From Porticoccaceae bacterium (GTDB lineage: Bacteria; Pseudomonadota; Gammaproteobacteria; Pseudomonadales; Porticoccaceae), in assembly GCA_012960115.1 (NCBI GenBank), contig DUBX01000042.1:85364-149363 (forward strand): 64,000 nt of DNA. The letters are read 5' to 3'. Shown piece by piece: positions 22,893 through 31,052 of the stretch. Every line of letters begins with the position of its first letter. The stretch's first letter is position 1. A program made the translations under genes and the position numbers. The notes under the pieces are model-generated. The model saw only the letters and a list, made by a program, of their open reading frames with translations. It did no database searches and was not told the DNA's origin.

Positions 22893-23768
22893 ATGAGAAA
22901 TAAGTTAATTTTATATGTTCTTAAGAGCATCGCCTGGCTTCCGCTTAGGGTAGCGCGAGTCTTGGGGAAAGCCCTTGGCGCACTAATAGTTATTTTGAAC
23001 CTTCAACCGATTAGAACCGCCAAAATTAATTTAGCTCTCTGTTACCCCGAGATGTCAAAGCAAGATATTCAGCGCCTTAGTGCTAAGCGCATGTCACATT
23101 TAGCGCAGGCTCTTTTTGAAACCCCCAAAGTTTGGCGAGCCGGCAATGCCGGAGTGGGGGACAAAATACTAGCCATTACGGGGCTAGAGTTGTTCGAGAC
23201 GTCGTTGTTAGAGGGCTTGGGCACTATCTTAGTTATCCCTCATCAAGGCAACTGGGAGGTGCTTGGGTTGTGGGCTTCTCAACAGGCTGCAATGACGTCT
23301 TTGTATGATCCGCCAAGAATGGTGGAGCTAGAAACGTGGATCAAAACATCTCGCGAACAAGCTGGCGCAACCTTAGTCCCGACTAATTTACGCGGAGTCG
23401 CTGCCCTCATCAAGGCTCTACAAAGAGGCGAGATTACAGGAATCTTGCCAGACCAACAGCCACCGCCGAACAGTGGTGATTTTGCGCCCTTCTTAGGGAT
23501 ACAAACGCAGACTATGACCCTTATTCATAAACTGCTCCAGCGATCGGGGAGCTGCGCGTTAATGTGTACTGCACTTCGTGTTCCTGGAGGCTGGGAGATA
23601 CACTTTCTACCCGTTGCGAGACAAATCTATAGTGACGACCAACAGACCAGCTTAGCCGCGCTTAATCAGGGGGTTGAATCCATTATCGCGTTAGCTCCCG
23701 AGCAGTACCAATGGGAATACAAGCGTTTTAGGGCCCGGCCGGATGGTGAGCCTCCCGTTTATCCTTAG
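22893..23768 (+). CDS. Lysophospholipid/lipid A acyltransferase family protein (LpxL/HtrB-like)
   Basis: This 291-residue inner-membrane protein belongs to the lauroyl/myristoyl acyltransferase family. An N-terminal hydrophobic segment spans about residues 5-36. The catalytic HX4E box is HQGNWE (117-122), followed by the DQQPPP segment and the late YKRFRARP. Such enzymes transfer secondary acyl chains to lipid A precursors at the cytoplasmic face. It starts at ATG 22893 after a 279-base gap from glyQ, and ubiC follows 42 bases downstream. Whether it is LpxL, LpxM or another branch is not clear from sequence alone. Confidence 0.88.
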   Translation: MRNKLILYVLKSIAWLPLRVARVLGKALGALIVILNLQPIRTAKINLALCYPEMSKQDIQRLSAKRMSHLAQALFETPKVWRAGNAGVGDKILAITGLELFETSLLEGLGTILVIPHQGNWEVLGLWASQQAAMTSLYDPPRMVELETWIKTSREQAGATLVPTNLRGVAALIKALQRGEITGILPDQQPPPNSGDFAPFLGIQTQTMTLIHKLLQRSGSCALMCTALRVPGGWEIHFLPVARQIYSDDQQTSLAALNQGVESIIALAPEQYQWEYKRFRARPDGEPPVYP

Positions 23769-23810
23769 AGTACAGCTGCTGTTCTACCTATACCTATTAA
23801 AGAGACAATT

Positions 23811-24407
23811 TTGACTATATTACAAGACGCACAATTGATTCTACCCCCCACCTTCATCTGGCAGGCGCTTGCGGCGGTGCCGGACAAAATAATACCACCC
23901 TATTGGAATGACTGGCTGTCTGACCCAGGATCCTTAACCCAGCGCTTGATTGAGGCCAGCGCAAATCGCTTTGCGGTTGAAGTCATCGATCAGGTTGAAA
24001 CCACGCCGACCGCCAGTGAAGCGCAAGCGCTCAACATAGGCTGCGATACTCCGGTGTATTCGAGGCAGGTCCTACTTCATGGTAATGGCGAACCTTGGGT
24101 TTTTGCTAGAAGCATTATGCCATTATCGACTTTGACGGGACGGCTGGAATTTTTGCGGGATATCGACACACAGCCTCTAGGTGCTCTATTGTTCAGAGAT
24201 CCCAGCATGACGAGAGAGCCTGTCGAAGCCGCTTTTTTGTCTATTGAAAGAGCACACTTGCCAGACAGATTAAGCCACATTAAAGGACCTCTTTGGGGGC
24301 GTAGATCAGTATTTAGGCTTGACCAAAAACCGCTATTGGTCAGCGAAATATTTTTGCCCAAATTTAAACCGTATAATCAACACCCTTCTTTAGGATTCTC
24401 AACATAA
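23811..24407 (+). CDS. ubiC: Chorismate lyase
   Basis: Chorismate lyase splits chorismate to 4-hydroxybenzoate and pyruvate, the first committed step of ubiquinone synthesis in Proteobacteria. The 198-residue product shows WLSDPGSLTQRLIE, the loop Arg in YSRQVLLHGNGEPWVFARS, and the late ERAHLPDRLS... and WGRRSVF segments, matching UbiC. The only in-frame start at the right place is TTG 23811; ATG is absent upstream. It ends one base before ubiA, the enzyme that uses its product, so the two form an operon. Confidence 0.95.
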   Translation: MTILQDAQLILPPTFIWQALAAVPDKIIPPYWNDWLSDPGSLTQRLIEASANRFAVEVIDQVETTPTASEAQALNIGCDTPVYSRQVLLHGNGEPWVFARSIMPLSTLTGRLEFLRDIDTQPLGALLFRDPSMTREPVEAAFLSIERAHLPDRLSHIKGPLWGRRSVFRLDQKPLLVSEIFLPKFKPYNQHPSLGFST

Positions 24408-24408
24408 C

Positions 24409-25293
24409 ATGAGCACATCAGGCGAAGCCCCTACCGCAAGCGCGTCAAACCCTTGGTTGCGATTAATGCGAATGGACAGGCCAATAGGCATTTATTTACT
24501 GTTGTGGCCGACGCTCTGGGGACTTTGGTTTGCCGCAGAGGGCGTGCCGTCGTCGAGCAATTTAGCAATATTTGTCGGTGGCTTGCTTGTTATGCGGGCA
24601 GCGGGTTGTGTCATTAATGATTATGCAGACCGCCATGTGGACGGGCTAGTGGAACGCACCAAGACGCGGCCCTTGCCTGCTGGAGAAATAAAGCCAAAGC
24701 ATGCCTTGATTTTATGCGCTAGCCTACTTATAGCGGCCCTGATTTTGGTACTACAGACGAATCAATTAACTATCTTATTGTCTTTTGGCGGAGTCGCGGT
24801 GACGGCGGTGTATCCGTTTATGAAGCGCTTTACTAACCTACCTCAAATAGGTCTTGGTGTGGCCTGGGCCTGGGCGATCCCAATGGGGTTTGCCGCTGAG
24901 CGGGAGGGGCTGCCAAACGAACTTTGGCTTTTATTCGCTGCAGTGGTGGTTTGGACAATCGCTTTTGATACGTACTATGCGATGGTTGATCGTGATGATG
25001 ATGTGCAAATTGATATTAAGTCGACAGCTATTCTGTTTGGGTCACATGACCGAACAATTATTGCTATTTTACAGATCGCAACGCTTGGGTTGTTAGTGTT
25101 GGTGGGAATTGAATTTGGCCGCGGCTGGATTTATTGTGCGGGGTTGGCAGCAGCAGCAGGCTATTTCTATCATCAGTACCGCACAACGCAGCAGCGAGAT
25201 AGGCAGGCTTGTTTTGCTGCTTTTTTAAATAACCATCGAGTGGGCATGGTGGTGTTTATGGGTATCGCTCTGGACTATTTACTACTTGGTTAG
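24409..25293 (+). CDS. ubiA: 4-hydroxybenzoate octaprenyltransferase
   Basis: This 294-residue integral membrane prenyltransferase attaches the polyprenyl tail to 4-hydroxybenzoate. The first Asp-rich motif is NDYADRHVD (residues 70-78) and the second is DRDDDVQIDIKSTA, both needed for Mg2+-pyrophosphate binding. RPIGIYLLLWPTLWGLW near the N-terminus is the family start. Around eight hydrophobic helices are visible. It follows ubiC after one base and overlaps the converging DUF938 gene by 4 bases. Confidence 0.97.
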   Translation: MSTSGEAPTASASNPWLRLMRMDRPIGIYLLLWPTLWGLWFAAEGVPSSSNLAIFVGGLLVMRAAGCVINDYADRHVDGLVERTKTRPLPAGEIKPKHALILCASLLIAALILVLQTNQLTILLSFGGVAVTAVYPFMKRFTNLPQIGLGVAWAWAIPMGFAAEREGLPNELWLLFAAVVVWTIAFDTYYAMVDRDDDVQIDIKSTAILFGSHDRTIIAILQIATLGLLVLVGIEFGRGWIYCAGLAAAAGYFYHQYRTTQQRDRQACFAAFLNNHRVGMVVFMGIALDYLLLG

Positions 25294-25904
25294 CAAGCCG
25301 AGGTGTTGTTATTGCTCTTTTGCCAGACTAATAGTCGATTATTAGCCGGCATGGGGTTGTCCTCGCGCAAAACCATTCCTTGGCTGGCGGCCAAGGCATT
25401 CAAGTCGTTGAATTCTCTAATGCCCTGCTGTTGATTTTGAGCCTTAAGCCGGGCATTAAACGCGCGATTACTTTCAGCCTCAATCACCCCAGAATATTGC
25501 ATTGGCCCGTATAGGCCGAATATGCCGCCATCAGCTAGCACCGAGGCAACGCCACACACCATCTGCTGGGCCTCAGGCCAAGACATGATGTGAGCGGTGT
25601 TCGCTGAGAATACGCCATCATATTCGTCTTGTGGCCAGTCAAATTGGGAAACGTCAAGAGTCACTGGAGCGACTAGATTGTTGAGATCGGCCTCGGCTAA
25701 CCACTCATTGATAGCTGGGTGATTCTGTATTCTATCGCTAGTTTGCCAGCGTAGATGCGGCATCTTTTTGGCGAACCAAGCCGCATGCTGACCAGTACCG
25801 CTCCCTATCTCGAGAATAGTACTTTTGTCAGCAAACACGCGCTCTAGGATCTGGCAGATAGGATCGCGATTATTCTCGCAAGCTTGAGAAAACGGTCTAG
25901 GCAT
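25290..25904 (-). CDS. DUF938 SAM-dependent methyltransferase-like protein
   Basis: The 204-residue product begins MPRPFSQACENNRDPICQIL and has the SAM-binding loop LEIGSGTGQHAAWFA, followed by the acidic TSDRI strand and NTAHIMSW, all features of the DUF938 family. The reaction and substrate are unknown. It lies 9 bases after yaaA on the same strand and overlaps the 3' end of ubiA by 4 bases on the other strand. The fold assignment is solid; function is not. Confidence 0.88.
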   Translation of the reverse strand: MPRPFSQACENNRDPICQILERVFADKSTILEIGSGTGQHAAWFAKKMPHLRWQTSDRIQNHPAINEWLAEADLNNLVAPVTLDVSQFDWPQDEYDGVFSANTAHIMSWPEAQQMVCGVASVLADGGIFGLYGPMQYSGVIEAESNRAFNARLKAQNQQQGIREFNDLNALAASQGMVLREDNPMPANNRLLVWQKSNNNTSAC

Positions 25905-25913
25905 AGTTAAAAA

Positions 25914-26681
25914 TCAACCGCGAGTGAAAACCCATTTGTCGCCCTCACTCATAGCTTCGTTAAAAGCGTAGCCAGTCGAATTAAAGTCTTTGATGCCTTC
26001 TACGCAGGTGATTTTATTTTTAATAATAAAGGCGGACATCAAGCCCCGCGCTTTTTTTGCAAAAAAGCTAACAATCTTATATTTGTCCGTTTTATAGTCC
26101 ATGAATATTGGGGTGACGATGCGGGCATGAATGTTTTTGTGCTTGACGGCCTTAAAGTATTCGTTGGAGGCGAGGTTTAAAAGTACGGCCTCAGACCCTG
26201 TTAGCAGATCATTAAGCTCCGCGGTAATAATACCATCCCAAAAGGAGTAGAGGTCGCTACCGCGCAGGGTGGCAAATTTGGTTCCCATCTCAAGGCGATA
26301 GGCTTGCATTAAATCGAGGGGACGAAGAATCCCGTAAAGTCCAGACAAAATGCGCAGATGGTCTTGCGCCCACTGGAGTTCAGCCCCACTCATGCTATCG
26401 GCACCTAATCCTTGATAAACATCGCCTTTAAAAGCCAGCACGGCCTGACGAGCGTTCCCTTCATTAAACGGCGCGCTCCATTCTTGAAAGCGCTCATAGT
26501 TCAGAGCACCTAATTTGTCGCTCAAGCCCATCAGCCTGCAGATATCCTGAGGCGACAATTGTTTCAGGCCTTCTAACAATTCCTGTGAATGCTTTAAAAG
26601 AGCCGGTTGTGTATGAGCCGTGGCGCTTACAGAGCTGCTGTAATCGAGTTTCTTGGCCGGCGAAATAACGGCGAGCATCAT
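25914..26681 (-). CDS. yaaA: Peroxide stress protein YaaA (DUF328)
   Basis: The 255-residue protein matches YaaA, which in E. coli limits free iron and oxidative damage after peroxide stress. The start MMLAVISPAKKLDYSS, the segments FKGDVYQGLGADS, LRILSGLYGILRPLDLMQAYRLEMGTK (conserved in two parts) and the end SEGDKWVFTR are characteristic. The RILSGLYG region is the most conserved. Length is as in E. coli. It probably shares a transcript with the DUF938 gene. Confidence 0.95.
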   Translation of the reverse strand: MMLAVISPAKKLDYSSSVSATAHTQPALLKHSQELLEGLKQLSPQDICRLMGLSDKLGALNYERFQEWSAPFNEGNARQAVLAFKGDVYQGLGADSMSGAELQWAQDHLRILSGLYGILRPLDLMQAYRLEMGTKFATLRGSDLYSFWDGIITAELNDLLTGSEAVLLNLASNEYFKAVKHKNIHARIVTPIFMDYKTDKYKIVSFFAKKARGLMSAFIIKNKITCVEGIKDFNSTGYAFNEAMSEGDKWVFTRG

Positions 26682-26793
26682 TTTTAGTTACCTGATGAAA
26701 AGGTTAATTTTACAATTGGCTTTAGTATATCAAGCCTGCTGACAACTGTTTAGCTAATTAAAAGACGGAAACTGTCGATATGTGTTGGTATGA

Positions 26794-27027
26794 AGCACCT
26801 GCAAAAGAATCAACCAACAGATAAGTTGCCCTGCGCGCTGTGTAGGCGCGCTCATAATTGCTGCTGCGATACTAGCGGCAAAGGGAGAATTGCCTTTTAT
26901 TCACGGCGTTTCTCTGTCGCGAATAGTGGCGGACTTAGTGGGCGCAGGTCTCATTACTTTGCTAGTATCGAAGAGCTACCAAGAGTATTGGAAACCAAAC
27001 AATGCCCGAACCGACAAAAGGTCCTAA
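26794..27027 (+). pseudogene. Small membrane-protein ORF without a start codon
   Basis: An open frame from the stop at 26791-26793 to TAA 27025-27027 reads like a small two-helix membrane protein: a hydrophobic run (GALIIAAAILAAKGELPF) then SRIVADLVGAGLITLLVSKS and a basic tail. No ATG, GTG or TTG precedes the first hydrophobic run; the only usable start is TTG 26890, which would remove it. It overlaps the start of the next gene by 26 bases. It may be the remnant of a truncated gene. The family is not recognised. Confidence 0.3.
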
Positions 27028-27190
27028 TTGTTTCGAATGCACGCATTTGACGATCACCCATGATCGTCGTCGCCCTTATAGGTGTTCGCTAATGGGGTTT
27101 AAATCTAGGGGCCTCCCCGCTTACGACGTCTTACGTATTCAAGGGCATGGCTGCCTTGCCTTCTGTTTAAAGAAAAGGCCTTCGCGCTAA
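27002..27190 (+). CDS. Small four-cysteine (zinc-ribbon-like) protein
   Basis: A 62-residue ORF starts MPEPTKGPNCFECTHLTIT. Four cysteines at 10, 13, 28 and 51 are spaced like a small metal-binding fold, and the middle GFKSRGLPAYDVLRIQGHGC resembles a family of very short conserved bacterial proteins that carry CFxCxH, GFK and a late Cys. These are sometimes labelled uracil-DNA glycosylase in databases without good reason. It stands alone between yaaA and a decayed region. I judge it a true gene of unknown function, probably cytoplasmic. Confidence 0.65.
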   Translation: MPEPTKGPNCFECTHLTITHDRRRPYRCSLMGFKSRGLPAYDVLRIQGHGCLAFCLKKRPSR

Positions 27191-27982
27191 GGCCAGCTAT
27201 AACAATTTTTCGGTGTCTTGAACCAGCAAAAAGGGATTCTTAAACTTTGTGAGTTGCTTGCAAGAGTGCGCGCCATTGTAGGGATAGATCGCGCACCTGA
27301 AGTCATTGCTATGCAGGCTGCGCCGACTGGACGGCCAGATGCTTATCGGCTCCAACGAGGGGAACACGTTGAGATTAACCGCGGGGCCAAAGCCGCTAGG
27401 GGAGATAATCGACCTAACCTCAGGCAGAGTTGCAAGACGCCAGTGAATGCCGGAAATCTCAGACAACTCTGCTGCATAGGCTTCGGCATCACCACAACTC
27501 AACTTTAGCGCCTCCCCCTAGCAAGTATCCTGTGAAAAATATGACCCTCAGGCCATCTGTACCATATAGTGCCCGTTCTGCAGCCCCGCTAGGGCCATAG
27601 CTAAAGGCAGAGGTTTTTTGCCAATGGCACTAGAGCATAAGGGCTTAAGGCTGTAGCGATAGCACCCGTTAATTAGCAGGCAGCAGAGGACGGCAGAGCA
27701 CAATCGAAAGAAGGGGGGTGGCCGCGCGCCTTAGATACTGTGTGTTTTTCAGTATAATTCCTTAACGACCTTATTCTATGGATTGCCTGTTGAGAAAACG
27801 TGGTAAAGCTATCTCGGTCTAGGTTATATCGGCAACCGTCCTCACCTATTACATCGACACCATGCTCAAGGCCTTTAATCCTCTGCGAGACTATTTTTAC
27901 ACGCCTAAACTGCAGAGTGGTATCGGCCTTGTTATTCAGTCGGTATACTATCAACCGCTCGTCATTAGGAATCCTAATCCCC
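27191..27982. other. Decayed intergenic stretch between the four-cysteine gene and dctQ
   Basis: Besides the DUF1566 relic, this 792-base stretch has no intact gene that I trust. On the minus strand an open frame from about 28068 to 27673 has protein-like composition, for example RIPNDERLIVYRLNN, GLEHGVDVIGEDG and CRYNLDRDSFTT, but its plausible part begins opposite dctQ and it has no good start. The competing plus-strand frame from 27800 is Ser/Arg/Leu-rich and looks like its shadow. Both points suggest a gene fragment. Confidence 0.35.
27197..27600 (-). pseudogene. DUF1566 (Lcl-domain) pseudogene
   Basis: On the minus strand the ORF ending at 27197 reads DAEAYAAELSEISGIHWRL and then LPEVRSII, FPSLEPISIWPSSR and FLLVQ, the later half of a DUF1566 domain. 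Continuing upstream, the frame has TAG at 27518-27520, and the conserved front motif CRTGTIWYRWPEG is found one frame over, with another TAG at 27589-27591. A frameshift near 27536-27550 plus these stops shows the gene is broken. Intact relatives are secreted or surface proteins. A TTG start at 27502 could still give a 101-residue fragment, but it would lack the domain's front. Confidence 0.6.
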
Positions 27983-28534
27983 TTGAAGCCACTAATAATA
28001 GTACTTAATGCTATTGAGAAATTTACCGAGATCACTGGGCGCCTTATTGCATGGCTGACGATGGTCATGGTGGCGCTGGTCGTGCTGGTGGTCGTTACAC
28101 GGTATTTTTTAGAGGTCGGTTCGATTGCTCTTCAAGAGTCGGTTACTTATTTGCACTGCCTGGTATTCTTGATGGGGCTGGCTTTTACGCTAAAGCATGA
28201 TGGTCATGTGCGAGTAGATATTTTCTATAGAGGATTTTCGCCAAAGTCGAAAGCCATGGTTAATCTGGCAGGTGGGCTTTTATTTTTAGTGCCGGTCTGC
28301 CTGTTGATATTTTTCACTAGCTGGGACTATGTTTTGGCCAGCTGGGCAATTCACGAAACGTCAGCAGAGAACAATGGACTTCCATTTGTTTATTTGCTGA
28401 AAACTCTCATGTTGCTCATGCCTGTTACCTTGTTATTGCAGGGTATTGCTGAAATTATTAAAAGTGGTTTGGTTGTCAGTGGCGTGAACATTTCAGTGAC
28501 TCAAATAGTTGAAAACAACGAGCCTATAATCTGA
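27983..28534 (+). CDS. TRAP transporter small membrane subunit (DctQ family)
   Basis: The protein has four membrane helices and the DctQ core, including VTRYFLEVGSIALQESVTYL, FTLKHDGHVRVDIFYRGF and later hydrophobic segments. It partners the large DctM subunit, whose ATG follows directly (28534 is shared by stop and start). The open frame extends to ATG 27800, but that part is not DctQ-like. I place the start at TTG 27983 (KPLIIVLNAIEKF), with AGGA about 12 bases before. No substrate-binding DctP gene is nearby. Confidence 0.85.
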   Translation: MKPLIIVLNAIEKFTEITGRLIAWLTMVMVALVVLVVVTRYFLEVGSIALQESVTYLHCLVFLMGLAFTLKHDGHVRVDIFYRGFSPKSKAMVNLAGGLLFLVPVCLLIFFTSWDYVLASWAIHETSAENNGLPFVYLLKTLMLLMPVTLLLQGIAEIIKSGLVVSGVNISVTQIVENNEPII

Positions 28535-29898
28535 TGGCTGAGTTTATTCCCTTTTTAATGTTTTTAGCCGCTTGCCTGGTCTTAATGGCCGGTTATCCAG
28601 TGGCTTTTTCACTGGCGGGCACGGCGCTCCTTTTTGCCATGGTGGGTGCTTTTACGGGCCACTTTGACATGGCGTTTATACAAGCCCTACCTAATCGTTT
28701 GTTTGGCACTATGGAAAATACCACGTTGATTGCAGTGCCTTTGTTCATATTGATGGGGGTGATGCTTGAGAAATCGAAGTTATCAGAAGATCTGCTTGAG
28801 AGTATGGCCGACCTCTTTGGTGAATTTCGCAGCGGCCTAGGTATTTCGGTGGTGTTGGTTGGCGCATTGTTAGCGGCCAGCACTGGTATTGTCGGCGCAA
28901 CAGTGGTGACAATGGGGCTGATGTCGTTACCCACTTTGCTCAAACGAGGTTATTCTCCCTCTCAAGCAACTGGGCTCATTGCGGCCACGGGGACGCTGGG
29001 GCAAATCATTCCGCCGTCTATTGCGTTGGTTTTACTTGGCGATACTCTCTCTAGCGCCTATCAACAGGCGCAATTAAATATGGGGATCTTTGCTCCTAAA
29101 ACGATCTCTATTGGTGATTTATTTGTGGGTGCTCTTATTCCCGGGTTATTACTGGTAATATTTTATTGTGTCTATCTGGTCCTTTTTTCTCGTCCAGCGG
29201 CAATTGAACATGAGCCGCAAAATGGAGGCAGGGCTAGCCTATCAAGGGCGATGAAAAACTTACTGCCGCCGGTGTTTTTAATTGTGACAGTGTTGGGCTC
29301 GATTCTTACAGGGATTGCTACCCCAACAGAAGCTGCCGGCGTAGGTGCTTTTGGTGCCACAGCACTTGCCGCGATTAAAGGCCAATTGAATTTCACCAAG
29401 CTCCGCGAAGTCGCCATTAGTACCACTCAAATTACGTCTATGGTGTTTTTGATACTCATCGGTGCAGCAGTGTTTTCGTTGGTCTTTCGAGGCTTTGGTG
29501 GCGAAGAAATAGTCGAGAATTTTTTCACTAATTTGCCAGGTGGGCTGTTTGGCGCAACTCTGCTAGTCATGGTGGTGATTTTTTTACTGGGCTTTATCCT
29601 AGATTTTATCGAGATTACCTTTGTGGTCGTACCGATTGTCGGCCCTGTTTTGTTGGCCATGGGCCTTGACCCTGTATGGTTAGGTGTGATGATCGCGATC
29701 AACCTACAGACCTCCTTCCTAACCCCGCCATTTGGCTTTGCACTGTTTTATTTGCGCGGTGTGGCTCCCGACTCGGTTGAGACCTCTGACATGTATCGCG
29801 GCGTGGTGCCCTTTATCATAATGCAACTATTCTTAATGTTGCTGCTGTCATTGTGGCCAGCATTGGCTACTTGGCTACCTAGCTATATTTATAACTAG
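28534..29898 (+). CDS. TRAP transporter large permease subunit (DctM family)
   Basis: The 454-residue membrane protein has about twelve helices and the DctM motifs LIAVPLFILMGVMLEKS, GLIAATGTLGQIIPPSI and the C-terminal TSFLTPPFGFALFYLRGVAP. TRAP permeases take up carboxylates or related solutes using a sodium gradient and a periplasmic binding protein. It is translationally coupled to DctQ and ends directly against the hydrolase on the opposite strand. The version with a long loop between helices near residue 180 (QQAQLNMGIF) is seen in one DctM subgroup. Substrate unknown. Confidence 0.93.
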   Translation: MAEFIPFLMFLAACLVLMAGYPVAFSLAGTALLFAMVGAFTGHFDMAFIQALPNRLFGTMENTTLIAVPLFILMGVMLEKSKLSEDLLESMADLFGEFRSGLGISVVLVGALLAASTGIVGATVVTMGLMSLPTLLKRGYSPSQATGLIAATGTLGQIIPPSIALVLLGDTLSSAYQQAQLNMGIFAPKTISIGDLFVGALIPGLLLVIFYCVYLVLFSRPAAIEHEPQNGGRASLSRAMKNLLPPVFLIVTVLGSILTGIATPTEAAGVGAFGATALAAIKGQLNFTKLREVAISTTQITSMVFLILIGAAVFSLVFRGFGGEEIVENFFTNLPGGLFGATLLVMVVIFLLGFILDFIEITFVVVPIVGPVLLAMGLDPVWLGVMIAINLQTSFLTPPFGFALFYLRGVAPDSVETSDMYRGVVPFIIMQLFLMLLLSLWPALATWLPSYIYN

Positions 29899-30864
29899 TT
29901 AGATTTTTAGTGCGTTAAAAATGAGTGCTCTAAGTGCCTCTTTTTCATTGACCAGATGATGATTGCCGTCTGCGATCATCGTGACAGACAGGGTGTTAAA
30001 TTTTTGTCTAAAGGCCTTGAGGTTATACACCCAGTCTAGTGTTTTGTCGCTGTCTCCCTGAATAATGTTGATGGCAAAATCGTTGGCCGGAGCACGTTCA
30101 AATTCTGACACCCAGTGATTCATTGCACCCACCCATTTAAGAGGCACCGACTTTGGTTGCAGAGGATCCTGAGTGCGTAAAAAATGTAGAAAATCACGGT
30201 CGTGAGAGCTGGGGCGAAAAACACGCTTAATAGATTTAATAAATAGCCGGGAGAGAAAATACATACGACGGCTTTGTTTCCATGCCCACGGCTGTAATAG
30301 GGGTGCGAATAAGTTAAGGCTGGTGAAAGGATATTGCTGGTGATCGGTTTGGTTGATCAGGTGTTTGAGCAAAATGGCCCCGCCCATACTTTGGCCAATG
30401 CCATGAGTTGGCCCCGGAAAGTGTTCATTAGAGAGGGCGATTACCTGTTCAAGTTGTTCCACATACTGGCTGAAATTATTGACAGAGCCCGGCTGACCAC
30501 TGGACAAGCCGTGACCCATTAAGTCAAAACAGACAACGTTGAGCTGTTGTTGCAAAAGATATTCAATAAGATGGTTGTATAATCCAATATGATCCATATA
30601 ACCATGCACAACTACGACTGTACCCCTACTGATAGTGGGCTTCCAAGCCACGATGAGGGTTTGTCGATCAGGGGACTTCCCGGCGATAAGTTGAACGTCG
30701 TTAGAGGCTTTAGGTAGTTGATAAAATGTCAGATACTGGGTCAGTTCGGCGCTTGGGCTGTCTGAGCTAGAGTCCTCACTGCCAAAGTCGGGTAATTCGC
30801 TTCGCAACCAGTCAATCTCTGTTTGAGTAAAATTTCCGCGCGAATCTTCCATAGAACAGTCCAA
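29899..30864 (-). CDS. Alpha/beta hydrolase, lysophospholipase/monoacylglycerol lipase-like
   Basis: This 321-residue protein is a serine hydrolase of the Hydrolase_4 type. The oxyanion segment HGYMDH is near residue 87, CFDLMGHGLSSGQPG follows, and the nucleophile Ser159 lies in GQSMGG. The catalytic Asp is likely in IIQGDSDKTLDW and the His in ADGNHHLVNE. No signal peptide is visible, so it probably acts in the cytoplasm. Likely substrates are lysophospholipids or monoacylglycerols, but sequence cannot separate these. It converges on dctM without a gap. Confidence 0.85.
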   Translation of the reverse strand: MDCSMEDSRGNFTQTEIDWLRSELPDFGSEDSSSDSPSAELTQYLTFYQLPKASNDVQLIAGKSPDRQTLIVAWKPTISRGTVVVVHGYMDHIGLYNHLIEYLLQQQLNVVCFDLMGHGLSSGQPGSVNNFSQYVEQLEQVIALSNEHFPGPTHGIGQSMGGAILLKHLINQTDHQQYPFTSLNLFAPLLQPWAWKQSRRMYFLSRLFIKSIKRVFRPSSHDRDFLHFLRTQDPLQPKSVPLKWVGAMNHWVSEFERAPANDFAINIIQGDSDKTLDWVYNLKAFRQKFNTLSVTMIADGNHHLVNEKEALRALIFNALKI

Positions 30865-30975
30865 AAGTGTGTGCGTTGCGAGTCACTATATTGTCAGAAT
30901 ATTGATGGAATACAAGTAAGGCGTTGGGGCTAGGTTAACAAGCAGGGAAGTCGAAAGAGAGGCAATAATAGCAAG

Positions 30976-31000
30976 CCACCTGCGTTGAAGGCGCAGGTGG
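30976..31000. terminator. Perfect hairpin downstream of the exbD-like gene
   Basis: CCACCTGCG (30976-30984) and CGCAGGTGG (30992-31000) form a perfect 9-base-pair stem around a 7-base loop. It lies 53 bases beyond the exbD-like stop and between two genes of the same strand. No T tract follows on either strand, so termination is uncertain. Confidence 0.45.
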
Positions 31001-31006
31001 AGTATT

Positions 31007-31050
31007 TAGGACGGTGAGAGCTTTCTTGTAGGACGGTGAGAGCTTTCTTG
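31007..31050. repeat. Tandem direct repeat, 2 x 22 bases
   Basis: Two identical copies of a 22-base unit beginning TAGGACGGTGAGAGC lie head to tail at 31007-31028 and 31029-31050, just after the exbD-like stop codon. It looks like a recent local duplication by slippage; a function is not evident. Confidence 0.9.
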
Positions 31051-31052
31051 GC

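Noticed and set aside
27218-27508. A 96-codon plus-strand ORF over the DUF1566 relic
   Set aside because: The minus strand carries recognisable domain blocks, so this frame is a shadow.
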